The notes under the pieces are model-generated. The model was not told the origin of the DNA. It saw only the letters and a program-made list of their open reading frames with translations, and searched no databases. Positions 14,011-24,428 of a stretch of DNA of 64,000 bases are shown one piece after another. Made by a program: the position numbers and the translations under genes. Each line of letters starts with the position of its first letter. Position 1 is the first letter of the stretch. Source of the DNA: Siderastrea radians (Eukaryota > Cnidaria > Anthozoa > Scleractinia > Rhizangiidae); the NCBI GenBank assembly GCA_964017195.1, contig OZ024889.1:59357858-59421857 (forward strand), given 5' to 3'.

Positions 14011-17000
14011 ATGTCCTCTGACAAAGACGACAATGTGGCGGGGCCAAGTGGCCTCGCCAGACGTGAGATCATGTCCATGCTCGGATTGGACTTAAGTGAT
14101 TCGGAAGACGACACCCATTCCTGTGTGGGACCTTTGATTTCTACCGAACAGCTAGGAGACAGTGATGAGATTTGTCAAGAGGCCTTGGACCAATGGGAAC
14201 AAAGCGGGGGTGGATTGGATCCCTCTGCGCACGTTACCTTCCAATTTGACTTAGAACCTTTTGTGAATCGGAAGAGTGATCGCATGGGGGTACAAGAACG
14301 TCATTTCAAGACCCAGTTACGTCAAAGGGGGAACTTGCTTCCAGGCCAAAATATAACCCAAGCTCTCCAAGATGGATTACGTCGAGCCGTCGATCAAGTG
14401 TTAACCACCACCCCCGACCTCCACGATCAAGATCGCCTCTACTTTACCATCGCCTCCGATCGCCTGCACAATAATTTTCAGGGGTGGGGATTACGTGCAG
14501 GTGAATGGCGTCGAGACACAGAACGGGTGGAAGCTCTGTTCCAACGTTTAGCCCAAGCCCTCAACAGCAACGAACAATTTGAAATGGATGACTCCTTTCA
14601 AGTGTCCATTACGCAAGTCCATCATGCTCCTCAAGGTACCGGCAAACCGCGTCGTGGGAAACCCGGCCATCCTACCATGGCCATGTTAACGGCCAACAAA
14701 CGGTCTATCATAAGAATCCAAAACGACGATGAGCTCTGTTGTGCCAGAGCCCTCGTGGTCGCCAAAGCTCGCGTGGACCAGCACCCGAAACAGACAGCCA
14801 TTCGGAAGGGAGAGGGCCCACTGCAAAGAACCCTCGCTTGGGACCTGCATCGGGAAGCCCAGGTACCCCTCGGTCCTTGCAGCTATGACGCCTTAACGGC
14901 TTTCAGCAAGACCCCATCCCTCACCGGTTACCAGATCATCCTGGTGGATGCACAGCGATCGTTTCACATCACGACGTTTGGTCCCCTTTCTGACAAACAA
15001 CTGATCCTGTTGCACAACCAAGACCATTATGATGTCATCACCAAATTGCCGGGATTTTTCGGGTCCAGTTATGTCTGTGCGGATTGTTGGAAACCCTACA
15101 ACACCGAGGGACTGCATCGATGCACCAAAACCAAGTTGTGCGGAGCCTGTCGACAGAAAGATTGTCCCGACTTTCAATATGCGTACCCCCGGCACCTGAA
15201 AGCCAGTCAACGTTGCGGGTCGTGTCATCGGGACTTTTTTGGACCCACGTGTTTGGAAGCCCATTCCAGCAAGACCCATGCGGGCAAACCCATCACGGGC
15301 CTCCAGACCTCCGTGTGCTCTCAACGATACCGATGCCCTGACTGTTATCAACAAAATGTGGGCTTGTCCCGCATTCAACGTCACCATTGTTTCCACATAG
15401 ACTGCCCGTCTTGTCATCAGTACGTCCACGCCGACCACCACCGTTGTTTTATACAAAAAGCCCCCAAACCTCAAGACCAAAAGAAGAGAAAGAGGACCCG
15501 TCAAAAAGGTCCTCGCGCCAAACGAGGTGCCGCCGCCGCCGCCGCCGAACCCCCTGCCTCCTCTGAGGACGAGGACGACCTGCCACCCTTACACGTCTTC
15601 TTTGATATCGAAGCCATGCAACCCCAGGAAAAACACATTGCCAATCTCGTCGTGGCCGAAACCGAAGACAACGATGAACCCAAGCCTTTCCCAGGTCCCA
15701 CCTGTATCCGGGACTTTCTGGAATGGTTGGATACCTTGACTCTCCACGATACCCGTCAAGTCAATGTCATCGCTCATAACTTCCAGGGGTACGACGGGTA
15801 CTTTATCATCCAAGAATACTATGGGGACAACCGCCTCGTCCAACAACTCCGCAACGGGTGTAAACTCTTAGAGATCAAACATGACCGCATCCGGTTCATC
15901 GATTCCATGAGTTTCTTCCAGATGCCCCTCTCCGCCTTTCCCAAAACCTTTGGCTTGACCGAACTCTGCAAAGGCTATTTCCCCCACAAGTTCAACATAC
16001 CTAACCATCAACAGTACGTGGGCATCCTCCCCTCACGCGATTACTATATGCCTGAGACCATGACACTCGAAGGAAGACAAGCCTTCGAAACCTGGCATCA
16101 AGAGCAGCGTGCCAAGAACGTCGTGTTTGACTTTCAGAAAGAATTGCTCGCCTATTGTGAATCGGATGTACGTCTCTTGAAACAAGGATGTCTGACTTTC
16201 AAACGCCTGTTTGAAGACTTGACCGGCTTCAATCCCTTCGATCACGTCACCATTGCCTCGGCTTGTAATCGAGATTTACGTATGAACCGGATGATCCCCA
16301 ACAGTATTGCCAGTGAACCCGCCGGTCAGAACGGGTGGAGAAGCAACAACATCAACCAGTCCCTCCCAGCCCTTCAATGGTTAACCTGGTGCGATCACCA
16401 ACTACGTCAACGCGCCCTCCAAGATCTTACCCCCGCTGATCTACTGACCAATGCCCATCCAGAGCCTCAGTACATTCAACATGTCCGAAATCAAGGCGAG
16501 TATAAGATCCCCGGGACCAACATCCATGTGGATGGTTATTGCCCCGACACCCACACCGTCTACGAATTTCAAGGCTGTTTCACCCACGGATGCCCAACCT
16601 GTTTTCCCCATCGCTACGAAAAACATCCCCGCAACCATGATCGGACCATGCTGGACGTCTATGACGCCACCCAAGACAAAGTCCAAAAGCTTACCGACCA
16701 AGGGTACAACGTCATTCAAATGTGGGGATGTGAATGGGAGCACCTCCTAAAAACCCAGCCAGAGATCGACGCCTTCGTCCGGGAACTCAACTTTATCGAT
16801 CCTCTTGAACCTCGAGAGGCTTTCTGTGGAGGTCGTACCAATGCCATCAAACTCTACCATCATATCACCCCCGGCCAAAAAATTCACTACATCGATGTCA
16901 CCTCCTTGTACCCGTGGGTCAACAAGAAGTCTGTGTACCCCAAAGGACATCCGAAAATCATCTTCACCCCAGGTCACACGGACATCCACCAGTACTTTGG

Positions 17001-18183
17001 CCTCATCCAATGCAAAATCCTGCCTCCCCGTGAATTGTACCATCCCGTGCTACCTTACCGTCATGGCGACAAACTGCTCTTTCCCCTCTGTGCCCGTTGT
17101 GTGAAAGAAGAAATGGACAAACCTCTTTTGGACAGATCCTATCATTGCCCTCACCCCGATGAACAACGCACCCTCACCAGTACCTGGTGCAGTCCCGAAT
17201 TAGTCAAAGCCGTTGAATTGGGATACCAAGTTCAATACATCTATGAAGCTTGGCATTTTGAAGAAACCTGTGAGGGCCTCTTCGCCGATTATGTCAACAC
17301 CTGGTTGAAAATCAAACAAGAAGCTAGTGGGTGGCCTAAGGATGACATGACAGAAGAAGAAAAGCAACGTTACATCGAACAGTATTTCCTGCATGAAGGC
17401 ATCCAGTTAGAGTACGACAAGATCGACTACAACCCGGGGCTGCGTACCCTAGCAAAACTCATGCTCAACTCCATGTGGGGCAAGTTTGGACAACGCCTCA
17501 ACAAGACCCAAATTCAAGCCTTTCATGATCCAAAGGCCTTCCACGATTTCTTGGATAGTGATGCCTTAGACGTACGTCACGTGAGCGTCATTAATGACGA
17601 CATGGTCGAGGTGCACTACCAAAACCAAAAAGAGGACATCCGCGTCTCACCCAACCTCAACATTTTTGTGGCCTGCTTCACCACCTGCCATGCCCGGCTC
17701 AAACTCTATGCCGCCCTGGAAGCCTTAGGGGAAAGAGTCCTCTACTTGGACACGGACTCTGTTATCTACCTGGAAGAAACACCCACTCAATTCCAACCTG
17801 TCTTGGGTTCCTATCTAGGGGACTTCGCCTCCGAATTAGATGATGATGAATACATCGAAGAATTCGTCAGCGGAGGACCCAAGAATTATGGCTATGCTAC
17901 GAATAACCAAAAGGTCGAATGCAAGGTCAGAGGCTTCCGACTCAACAGCGAAGGACACACCCAGCTCAATTACGACATCATGCGTCAGAATGTCCTCGAC
18001 GAAATCCAGAACCCCCTTCCCAAACCACGGGAATTACAAATCATTAACTCCCATCACATTGTTCGCAACCCAACCAACTACACCTTGCTCACTCAACCCC
18101 AACACAAATGGTACAAGTTGGTGTATGACAAACGAGTCATCGATCCTCACACCTTCAAGACCTACCCCTATGGCTACCAGTGA
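14011..18183 (+). CDS. polB: Protein-primed-type family B DNA polymerase
   Basis: 1390 aa. The N-terminal third (1-350) is element-specific. Residues about 351-480 hold a Cys/His-rich zinc region (CADC...CxxC...CGSC...H). The 3'-5' exonuclease follows: FDIEA at 531-535, NVIAHNFQGYDGYFI (about 586-600) and YCESDVRLLKQ (about 714-724). A conserved insertion near 838-860 (HVDGYCPDTHTVYEFQGC) resembles the PD-(D/E)xK-like module seen in Polinton polymerases. Polymerase motifs: A DVTSLYP (962-968), B LNSMWGKFG (about 1152-1160), C YLDTDS (1245-1250). All catalytic Asp residues are present. Known: such enzymes copy linear DNA from protein-capped ends. Size is on the long side but normal for Polintons. 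It ends overlapping a small ORF. Confidence 0.95.
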   Translation: MSSDKDDNVAGPSGLARREIMSMLGLDLSDSEDDTHSCVGPLISTEQLGDSDEICQEALDQWEQSGGGLDPSAHVTFQFDLEPFVNRKSDRMGVQERHFKTQLRQRGNLLPGQNITQALQDGLRRAVDQVLTTTPDLHDQDRLYFTIASDRLHNNFQGWGLRAGEWRRDTERVEALFQRLAQALNSNEQFEMDDSFQVSITQVHHAPQGTGKPRRGKPGHPTMAMLTANKRSIIRIQNDDELCCARALVVAKARVDQHPKQTAIRKGEGPLQRTLAWDLHREAQVPLGPCSYDALTAFSKTPSLTGYQIILVDAQRSFHITTFGPLSDKQLILLHNQDHYDVITKLPGFFGSSYVCADCWKPYNTEGLHRCTKTKLCGACRQKDCPDFQYAYPRHLKASQRCGSCHRDFFGPTCLEAHSSKTHAGKPITGLQTSVCSQRYRCPDCYQQNVGLSRIQRHHCFHIDCPSCHQYVHADHHRCFIQKAPKPQDQKKRKRTRQKGPRAKRGAAAAAAEPPASSEDEDDLPPLHVFFDIEAMQPQEKHIANLVVAETEDNDEPKPFPGPTCIRDFLEWLDTLTLHDTRQVNVIAHNFQGYDGYFIIQEYYGDNRLVQQLRNGCKLLEIKHDRIRFIDSMSFFQMPLSAFPKTFGLTELCKGYFPHKFNIPNHQQYVGILPSRDYYMPETMTLEGRQAFETWHQEQRAKNVVFDFQKELLAYCESDVRLLKQGCLTFKRLFEDLTGFNPFDHVTIASACNRDLRMNRMIPNSIASEPAGQNGWRSNNINQSLPALQWLTWCDHQLRQRALQDLTPADLLTNAHPEPQYIQHVRNQGEYKIPGTNIHVDGYCPDTHTVYEFQGCFTHGCPTCFPHRYEKHPRNHDRTMLDVYDATQDKVQKLTDQGYNVIQMWGCEWEHLLKTQPEIDAFVRELNFIDPLEPREAFCGGRTNAIKLYHHITPGQKIHYIDVTSLYPWVNKKSVYPKGHPKIIFTPGHTDIHQYFGLIQCKILPPRELYHPVLPYRHGDKLLFPLCARCVKEEMDKPLLDRSYHCPHPDEQRTLTSTWCSPELVKAVELGYQVQYIYEAWHFEETCEGLFADYVNTWLKIKQEASGWPKDDMTEEEKQRYIEQYFLHEGIQLEYDKIDYNPGLRTLAKLMLNSMWGKFGQRLNKTQIQAFHDPKAFHDFLDSDALDVRHVSVINDDMVEVHYQNQKEDIRVSPNLNIFVACFTTCHARLKLYAALEALGERVLYLDTDSVIYLEETPTQFQPVLGSYLGDFASELDDDEYIEEFVSGGPKNYGYATNNQKVECKVRGFRLNSEGHTQLNYDIMRQNVLDEIQNPLPKPRELQIINSHHIVRNPTNYTLLTQPQHKWYKLVYDKRVIDPHTFKTYPYGYQ

Positions 18184-18397
18184 GAGATCCCAAAACAAGA
18201 TCGTCGATTGTGATCACTGTGATCGAGAACATTTGGCGCCACCACCACCACCCCCATTCTACAGTTCCTTTGCCATACCTTTAATGAGAAATCAATCATA
18301 TCGACGTCAATTACAACAATGGATCCGTGACAACAACCAATGGCGAAGAATAACTCGATGTCAAAAACAATGGTGGGGACCCTCTATTGAACATTAA
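18170..18397 (+). CDS. Small ORF overlapping the PolB end (75 aa)
   Basis: ATG at 18170 lies inside the last codons of PolB (14-bp overlap), the compact style used elsewhere in the element. The product has CDHCDRE, a run of six prolines, then a basic, Trp-rich helix RRQLQQWIRDNNQWRRITRCQKQWW. No family is recognised. A poly(A) signal follows at 18438. It could be a small nucleic-acid-binding protein or simply translated tail sequence. Confidence 0.45.
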   Translation: MATSERSQNKIVDCDHCDREHLAPPPPPPFYSSFAIPLMRNQSYRRQLQQWIRDNNQWRRITRCQKQWWGPSIEH

Positions 18398-18437
18398 GGA
18401 ACACAAAGGAAAACCACCGTTATTGTAAAACAAAATT

Positions 18438-18443
18438 AATAAA
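18438..18443 (+). terminator. Poly(A) signal AATAAA at the end of the PolB unit
   Basis: AATAAA in an A/T-rich stretch 40 bp after the last Polinton ORF. Confidence 0.55.
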
Positions 18444-18510
18444 ATATGATTTATTTTATTTTGTTTTGTTTTCAAGGACCACCCCTCTTCCCCAAATTGG
18501 ACTTTGGACT

Positions 18511-18742
18511 TTGAGCCCGCGTTTTCTCCGCGGGTTTCCTTCCCCTTGAGCCCACGATCGATTTTTCAGACTAGTCAGCGGTTTTCACCCACCTTGAGCC
18601 CACGATCCCTTTTTTCCCACTGGTCAGCGGTTTCTCCTTCTAAACCACGTGACTTCCGGTTCCATGAGCCCGCCATCCTTTTTACCCATTGGTCAGCGGT
18701 TTCTCCTTCCAAAAACACCTGACTTCCGGTTCCGGGTTATGA
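18511..18742. repeat. Tandem TTGAGCCC units, probable right terminal repeat of the Polinton
   Basis: Four diverged units begin at 18511, 18546, 18594 and 18665, each opening (T)TGAGCCCRC. Three of them contain a GGTCAGCGG/AGTCAGCGG core, and the last two share a CTGGTTCC-like end (ACTTCCGGTTCC). The inverse of the core (GCTGACCAATG) occurs at 6-16 at the other end of the element. This fits a terminal inverted repeat built from short subrepeats. Confidence 0.65.
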
Positions 18743-18759
18743 CGTCATTGATTTGCTCT

Positions 18760-19858
18760 CGACCAATCAGGAGCCAGCATTACCACCCATACGGGCCCAC
18801 TCTACTACTGCTGGTATTATGTAAACAAAGTTATACAGAGCCATAAGAGGGAATGAAACTCAAACCTGTATTATGTAAACATCCCTTAAGTTTCTGTTAC
18901 TTGACTTAACAGGCAGACTTGGTGCCCAGTGATGAGTCCAGACTATCATGGAGGGTGGGGTACAAGTTTAATGGTGGGTGAGGGGAGACAACAAAATACA
19001 AAACTTTTGTGGAGTTATATCTTGGTATTATTCTGTACTATATTCTGACTATAAGTAAATCAACAAAAAAAATCAGATGCTTTCCGAGTGGAGTATGCCG
19101 TTGTACACAAGCTAATCTGCGCTCTGCTTCGTTGTAGTCTGGAGTAAATGTATGACTCAATAATTGTTTTGTTCATGTAGATTGCTATTTTGAACAAAAA
19201 GGGGGGATTCCCTTGCCCCCTCCTCTGGGACCACCATTGACATTTCAGCAAGGTAGAGGTCTGAAGTAAACAAATGATGGACTGGGCCATTGTTTGCAAG
19301 GGGTAAATGCTCAAAGGTCAAATTTAGTTAGAGTTTGCTCTGTAGTTGGGACAGCATTCTAATAATTATAAAAAAATCACTTTACTCATTGAAAGAATTG
19401 ACAGATTTGTGGAAATGACATTGGATGTATTGCTCTAATGTGCTTCACTAGTTTTAAAAGGATCCAAGCTAAACAGGTTCTCTATGACCTCGATAATTAT
19501 GTCGTGATAATGAGTGCAAAGCCCCCAACAACCCTGTATTAAGGGGTAAAAACTATTTTCTGCTTGACATCCTTGTGGGTAAATGAGTCAATGCTTTTAT
19601 TAAAGTAGCTGAGAAAAAAATATGGATGCACTGTATATAATATTGTCACACATTCTACAGGCTGAACAGAGAGCTCTGTTAAATTTTCTAAAGACAGATT
19701 TTCATGTCCGCTGCAAAAGAAAGTGGAATTCTCGTTCAATCACAGACTTACTTTGTCAGCATCAGTTACTTTCAAAAGCAAAACAAATCAATTAATTAAT
19801 TCATATTGACAGCTAGCAATTTGAACAATATATAGTATGTTAATACAGCCTTGTTTAG
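18760..19858. other. AT-rich host DNA, no gene recognised
   Basis: Base composition drops sharply after the Polinton. Only short random frames are present. A 13-bp TATTATGTAAACA occurs twice (about 18814 and 18871). The exact Polinton/host junction should lie near the start of this stretch. Confidence 0.5.
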
Positions 19859-20479
19859 CTAAGCTCAGGGCGTAACAAATCGATCGAAATCGATCATCGG
19901 AAACCTAATCGATAAATCGATATTAGTCGATATTTTTCGATAAATGTTTAATCGATTAGTTAAAATAATCGATAAATATCGATAACCACACGATTTGGGA
20001 GTGGATTATCGATTTTGATCGATCACTAAAGTAAGAATTAAAAAAGGGGATTTGAGATGTCAAACGAAAAAAAATTACTGTGTCCTACCATGACCTTATC
20101 TTGATAACTTTCTTTATTTTTTTCTCAGCGCGTGAGCGGGCAAGATGAACCAAATCCTGCAATCTGATTGGTTCCGGGAGCGGGCGGAATTTTCCGAGCT
20201 TGACCGCGGTCAACGGAACGGAACGGATCTTATTATTTTATTATTATCGAGCAGGAGTTAGCTACATGTATCGAAATTTGGGAAAATAAAGGGGTTTCTT
20301 TTAGTTATATTGCTTCCTGTGATTTCTGAGTTTTAACAGAGTAAAAAAGCGTATTTTGCTGCTCTGGTGTCACAAACGGCTTCGTTTCATGGTTCATTTT
20401 ACGCGCGCTTGCAAAACGTTGCTTTCCGAAAACAACAAGACACGTTTAACTTTTGAAAAACAACAAGAAAAAAATAAAA

Positions 20480-20626
20480 ATATTATTTGCCGGCCTTGGT
20501 CGGTCCGTATTGAGAAAAACTGTGCCCTCGGTCTTGAGTACGGCCCTCGGCCTGCGGCCTCGGGCCGTACTCAAGACCTCTGGCACAGTTATTCTCAATA
20601 CGGACCTCCCGGCCGGCAAATAATAT
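20480..20626. repeat. Hairpin (inverted repeat) nested in the hAT-type element
   Basis: ATTATTTGCCGGCC... and ...GGCCGGCAAATAAT arms of about 65 bp around GGCCTGCGGCC. The structure is near perfect and non-coding. Confidence 0.8.
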
Positions 20627-21469
20627 ATATGTCTTCTTACGCAGTGTCATACAACGTCATATGTATGGACAAAGGATGGAGTGATGAAAGCTACGCGAAG
20701 CGCGTCAAAATTTACAAGTAAACACTTTCTCACGTTCGGCTTCTAAGTCTCATCAACCGGAAGGCGGAAGGGCAAAACGAGAGCAATATTTTACATGGGA
20801 TTTAAATAGCAGAGCCTGCCGGTTTGTGCCGTTTTATCATGACGACAAAAAGGAACGTCTTTTAAATTTGCTCTTGTGTTTATTGTTTTTATTACAGGTC
20901 ATTGGAGTTTATTTAGATATATTGCAACATCATCAGGCGGTTTGCTTAGTGATGTTAGCATCCTTGTATCAGTTTTGCCTGTCGCGTGTTCTTCATGAGT
21001 TCTTTCGTATGTGGATGAAAGTCCTTTCAGCCTGGTTGAACGCCAGAGTCAACATTGAGGCAATTACTGACAACTGTCTCATTGAACTAACACAGTGACT
21101 AGCAGCGTAACACTGAGCACAATCAGCCGATCGTCTATCAAATTGCTAGTCATACTGTGAAAGACTGTTGTTTTGTGTTTTGAAAAGGTTCCGTGCAATT
21201 CTTAGCATTCTACTCTCCACGATAAGTTTTTTTTCAGTTTCATATGAAGTTACTGTTATTGAGATATGAAATACAATTTAGTATAAATCTACTAGCGTTC
21301 TATCATAAATGCTGCAATCTGATTGGCTACCCTACTCGCTATCTATTCCGTGATAGATGGTGAGTAGCGAAAAGGTGAGTGGCAGGCACAGTCTCATACT
21401 TCAAAATAACAGTGCAATGATGTAAAACTTTTCACTTTAGTGGAATATTAATCGAGATTTATACAAAAA

Positions 21470-21571
21470 CAATTAGATTATTCGCTCTCGATTTCTATGC
21501 GTGATAGTTGATTCGGCCTTAGGCCTCATCAACTATCACCCGATAGAAATCTCGAGCTCATAATCTAATTG
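21470..21571. repeat. Hairpin nested in the hAT-type element
   Basis: CAATTAGATTAT... and ...ATAATCTAATTG arms around GGCCTTAGGCC. Same architecture as the 20.5-kb hairpin but a different sequence. Confidence 0.75.
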
Positions 21572-22192
21572 TTAAGTTGATAGTAATTAACGTCAAGTCT
21601 GAAAGTGACCTCATCAGTTCCTGTGACCTGATCATATAAATAAAAGATTGTTCAAACAAACGTAATTAATATGAAGTGTAAAAATGGAATCGTTTGCGGG
21701 TATTAAACCGGTTGTTTCGTCTACAAATTGTGTCGCTGACGAACGTCTTAGGTCACGTCGCGTGTACATATTCTGATATTCTTTGTTTTATAAGATTGAC
21801 CATGTTTTATTCTTCGTTCGAAAATAAACGTTGCCGAACTGACCTGACTGGCCGTTAGCAAAACAACTTGTAGGCGAAGCGACTGCATTTCTTTCAGCGT
21901 CACACTTCAGGGTTGATTGAACACACACACACACACACAAAAACGGTAGCTTTTCTTCTCCGATATTTCCGATCGAAATCGATACTAATCGAACGCGATC
22001 AATACTTTTCGAACGAAATCGATACTAATCGAACTTTAATTAAGGAAATCGATCAAAAACGATAATCACAAATAATTGGGTCATCGATTTTGATCGATTT
22101 CCGATACTAATCAGTTAATTACTTATCGATGTTTATAGATTTTTATTGATTTTGATCGAGTATCGGAATTATTTGTTACGCCCTGCTAAGCT

Positions 22193-24428
22193 GTAAAAGC
22201 ATAATTTAAGACAAGCCCTTCAGGATTACTACGTCCTGCATCAACGGAATTTTTGAGAAACAGAAGCTTTTGGATACCCTGGAAGTTAAAGGACTGTTAA
22301 TGCTATAAAATGAACATTTTCATGACACGTACTCGATGCTTATCCATCGGGCAAAACTTACGATTTCACATAACTGTAGCAGTTACAAGACCTCAGAAAG
22401 CCAGGCATCTGTGTTTTCACTTTCGATGATTGGAAGTAAGTCCTTCATGGCCCAAGAGGCTATTCATTGTAAGATATTTGCACATATAAGTTACTAAAGA
22501 GGCTTATTCTTGATAAACCCGGGATTGAAGTCTCCACCCGTACGCGTTCAATCATCAATGCATGAAACCAGCCGTTAAAATGTTACATCAAAAATTCAGA
22601 TGTAAACAAAGGATAATTAGACCACAAGAAACGGAGAAACTTCCATCTTTGTTATTTCCAGCTCTTGTAGTTGAATTTTTTTTTTTTGCTCTTCGAGATC
22701 CTCATAGTACGAAGGTTCATTGCAACTGAGCTCGAATCGATCGATAGCCCCGTCATGCTTTGCGAACCGTGTCCAACCACCACGGGTGATACAAGTAACG
22801 CAATTTTATAAGATGCATGGCATTTTTAATACTGAAAATATGAGGGCTGTAGGAGAATTCAGAGGTTTAATTCTAGTGGCTCACAATCAAACTCCATTTT
22901 GTAAGGGCATAAGCCACAGGTTTTCTTTTTTTTCTCTCTCTCTATATTTTATTTCTTATGCCTCGAATTTCAAGCAATCTGAAGCTGACTTGTCTGTTTA
23001 TCACGGCTTAATGCACCTGTCTGAAATTGTCACTTTCTCTTGTGTGCATTTCTTTACGGAGTTGTTTTACCCGCCCAGCTAGTTATACGATCTTTACCTC
23101 TACTACTATTACTTTTTTTCCTGCTTTACAGTGTAAGTTCTTTGTTGCCCGCTACGGTTTATTTAACATGGAGATTCTCAGTCAAAACAGATTTGCAATT
23201 TGTGTTCATCATTATTTAGCAGTTGAATAAATCATGAGTTATTCTACACCCTTCATCAAAATTAAAAAAATCATTCAATATAAGTGAAAAAGAAAAGAAT
23301 TGTTACTCGCCACTGTGCTTCTTTTTTCCTGGAGAAACAAAGAGTATTCTGTCAAGTTTTTTTCAATTTGCATGTTATTCCTTCCGACCTGTGACGCAGA
23401 ATATAAGCATTCTGCATATTAATGAGTATCCATCACTTTTCAGTGCCAACTGTTATTTTCTTGCCATCAGAGTTCTCCAGGTTCGGATCTATTGGTTTAT
23501 CAGCGTTGGCAAGAAAATAGACGTAAAATTTTCAAAACAAAGAAATACTCTTTCTAAAAGATTTTCCTTGCCGTTCGCGACACATTTCCATCGTTCAATT
23601 CCAGGAAATTCCAAAACGTTTTAATGGACCGCCGAAATAGCCAAGCAGTAAGTTAAATGACTATATTTGCATTTCTAGTATAAAGTAAATATATAATCTG
23701 CTTCTCTTTTGTTGGACAGTTTTTGCTGTCTATAAGTTCGTTTTGCAGTAAGGCCTAATTTGATTCGGTTTTTTATTCAGTATTGCCGATCACGAAGGAT
23801 GGAACCCACTTTCAGGGTTAAGAGCGCTGAAATGTTTTATTAAACTGTGCATGGAGTCAAGGAAGATGTTAACCTGGTTACACGCGAGCAAATGTTTTTC
23901 GTTCCTGCTAATCAAGTAGAACCTTCATTTAATTTGACGTTGCTGGTTTGAGCAATCGTTGACACACACGATTATCAAATGAAGAGCAAATAAGTCTATT
24001 GACTCCACTATACCACGGGACATTGATAATCTTAATTTAATGTACACACACAGTTCCTCAACCCAACTGATCAAAAATATAATTATCCCTGAGTTTCAAT
24101 TATGAATGAACTTCTGATTGTTTTCTTAATGTTACCTGCGACCTCTTGGTTTCTCTTTTATTCGTCATATTTTAACGCTATGCCTTATCTGGTACAACCG
24201 CGATATTAGTGAAACTGTTTTTCTTTTTAATTTTATGGAGTTTAACGAACTGGGTGTCCAGATCAGTTTAACTTCCTACTATTTTCAAATTTTCCGGCCC
24301 TGCGAAATAAAGCCGGACTTACCGGCGAAAAAAAAAATATTAATCAATTTTATCTCGTTGGGAAACCATGCCTTCTGTTTTACTGGGAACAAAATTATGC
24401 TCTTACTTGAGTTAATTGCGCACATATA
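22193..24428. other. Host intergenic/intronic DNA, no gene recognised
   Basis: AT-rich. The segment near 22835-22925 (GAATTCAGAGGTTTAATTCTAGTGGCTCACAA) recurs at about 49257-49340, so at least one dispersed repeat family is present. No supported exon. Confidence 0.45.

Larger units (their letters stand above)
1..18800. mobile_element. Polinton/Maverick (adintovirus-like) integrated element, left end clipped by the window
   Basis: Seen: integrase with chromodomain, protein-primed-type PolB, major capsid protein, adenain-like protease, A32-like ATPase, PLA2-like protein and many small basic proteins, tightly packed over 18.4 kb with no disabling lesion noticed. Known: this gene set defines Polintons/Mavericks and the related adintoviruses, which insert with a retroviral-type integrase and are bounded by long terminal inverted repeats and 6-bp target duplications. 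The right boundary is not resolved; coding stops at 18397, terminal-type repeats run to about 18742 and base composition drops near 18.8 kb. The left boundary lies at or just before base 1, because bases 1-25 resemble the inverse of the right-end repeat unit. Inference: recent insertion or an active lineage. Confidence 0.9.
19866..22185. mobile_element. Non-autonomous hAT-type element, 2.3 kb
   Basis: Begins CAGGGCGTAACAAAT and ends with its exact inverse ATTTGTTACGCCCTG. It is flanked by GCTAAGCT on both sides (19858-19865 and 22185-22192; one base is shared with the right terminus). CAGGG...CCCTG ends and 8-bp duplications are typical of hAT transposons. Both ends are crowded with ATCGAT/ATCGAAA motifs, likely transposase-binding subterminal repeats. 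No transposase is present. Two inner hairpins (20480-20626 and 21470-21571) look like later nested insertions. Confidence 0.8.

Noticed and set aside
14893..15504. 203-codon - frame inside PolB
   Set aside because: Antisense shadow of a strongly supported gene with biased codon use.
20826..21098. Hydrophobic 90-codon frame inside the hAT-type element
   Set aside because: No splice or promoter context, embedded in a non-autonomous element; treated as chance.
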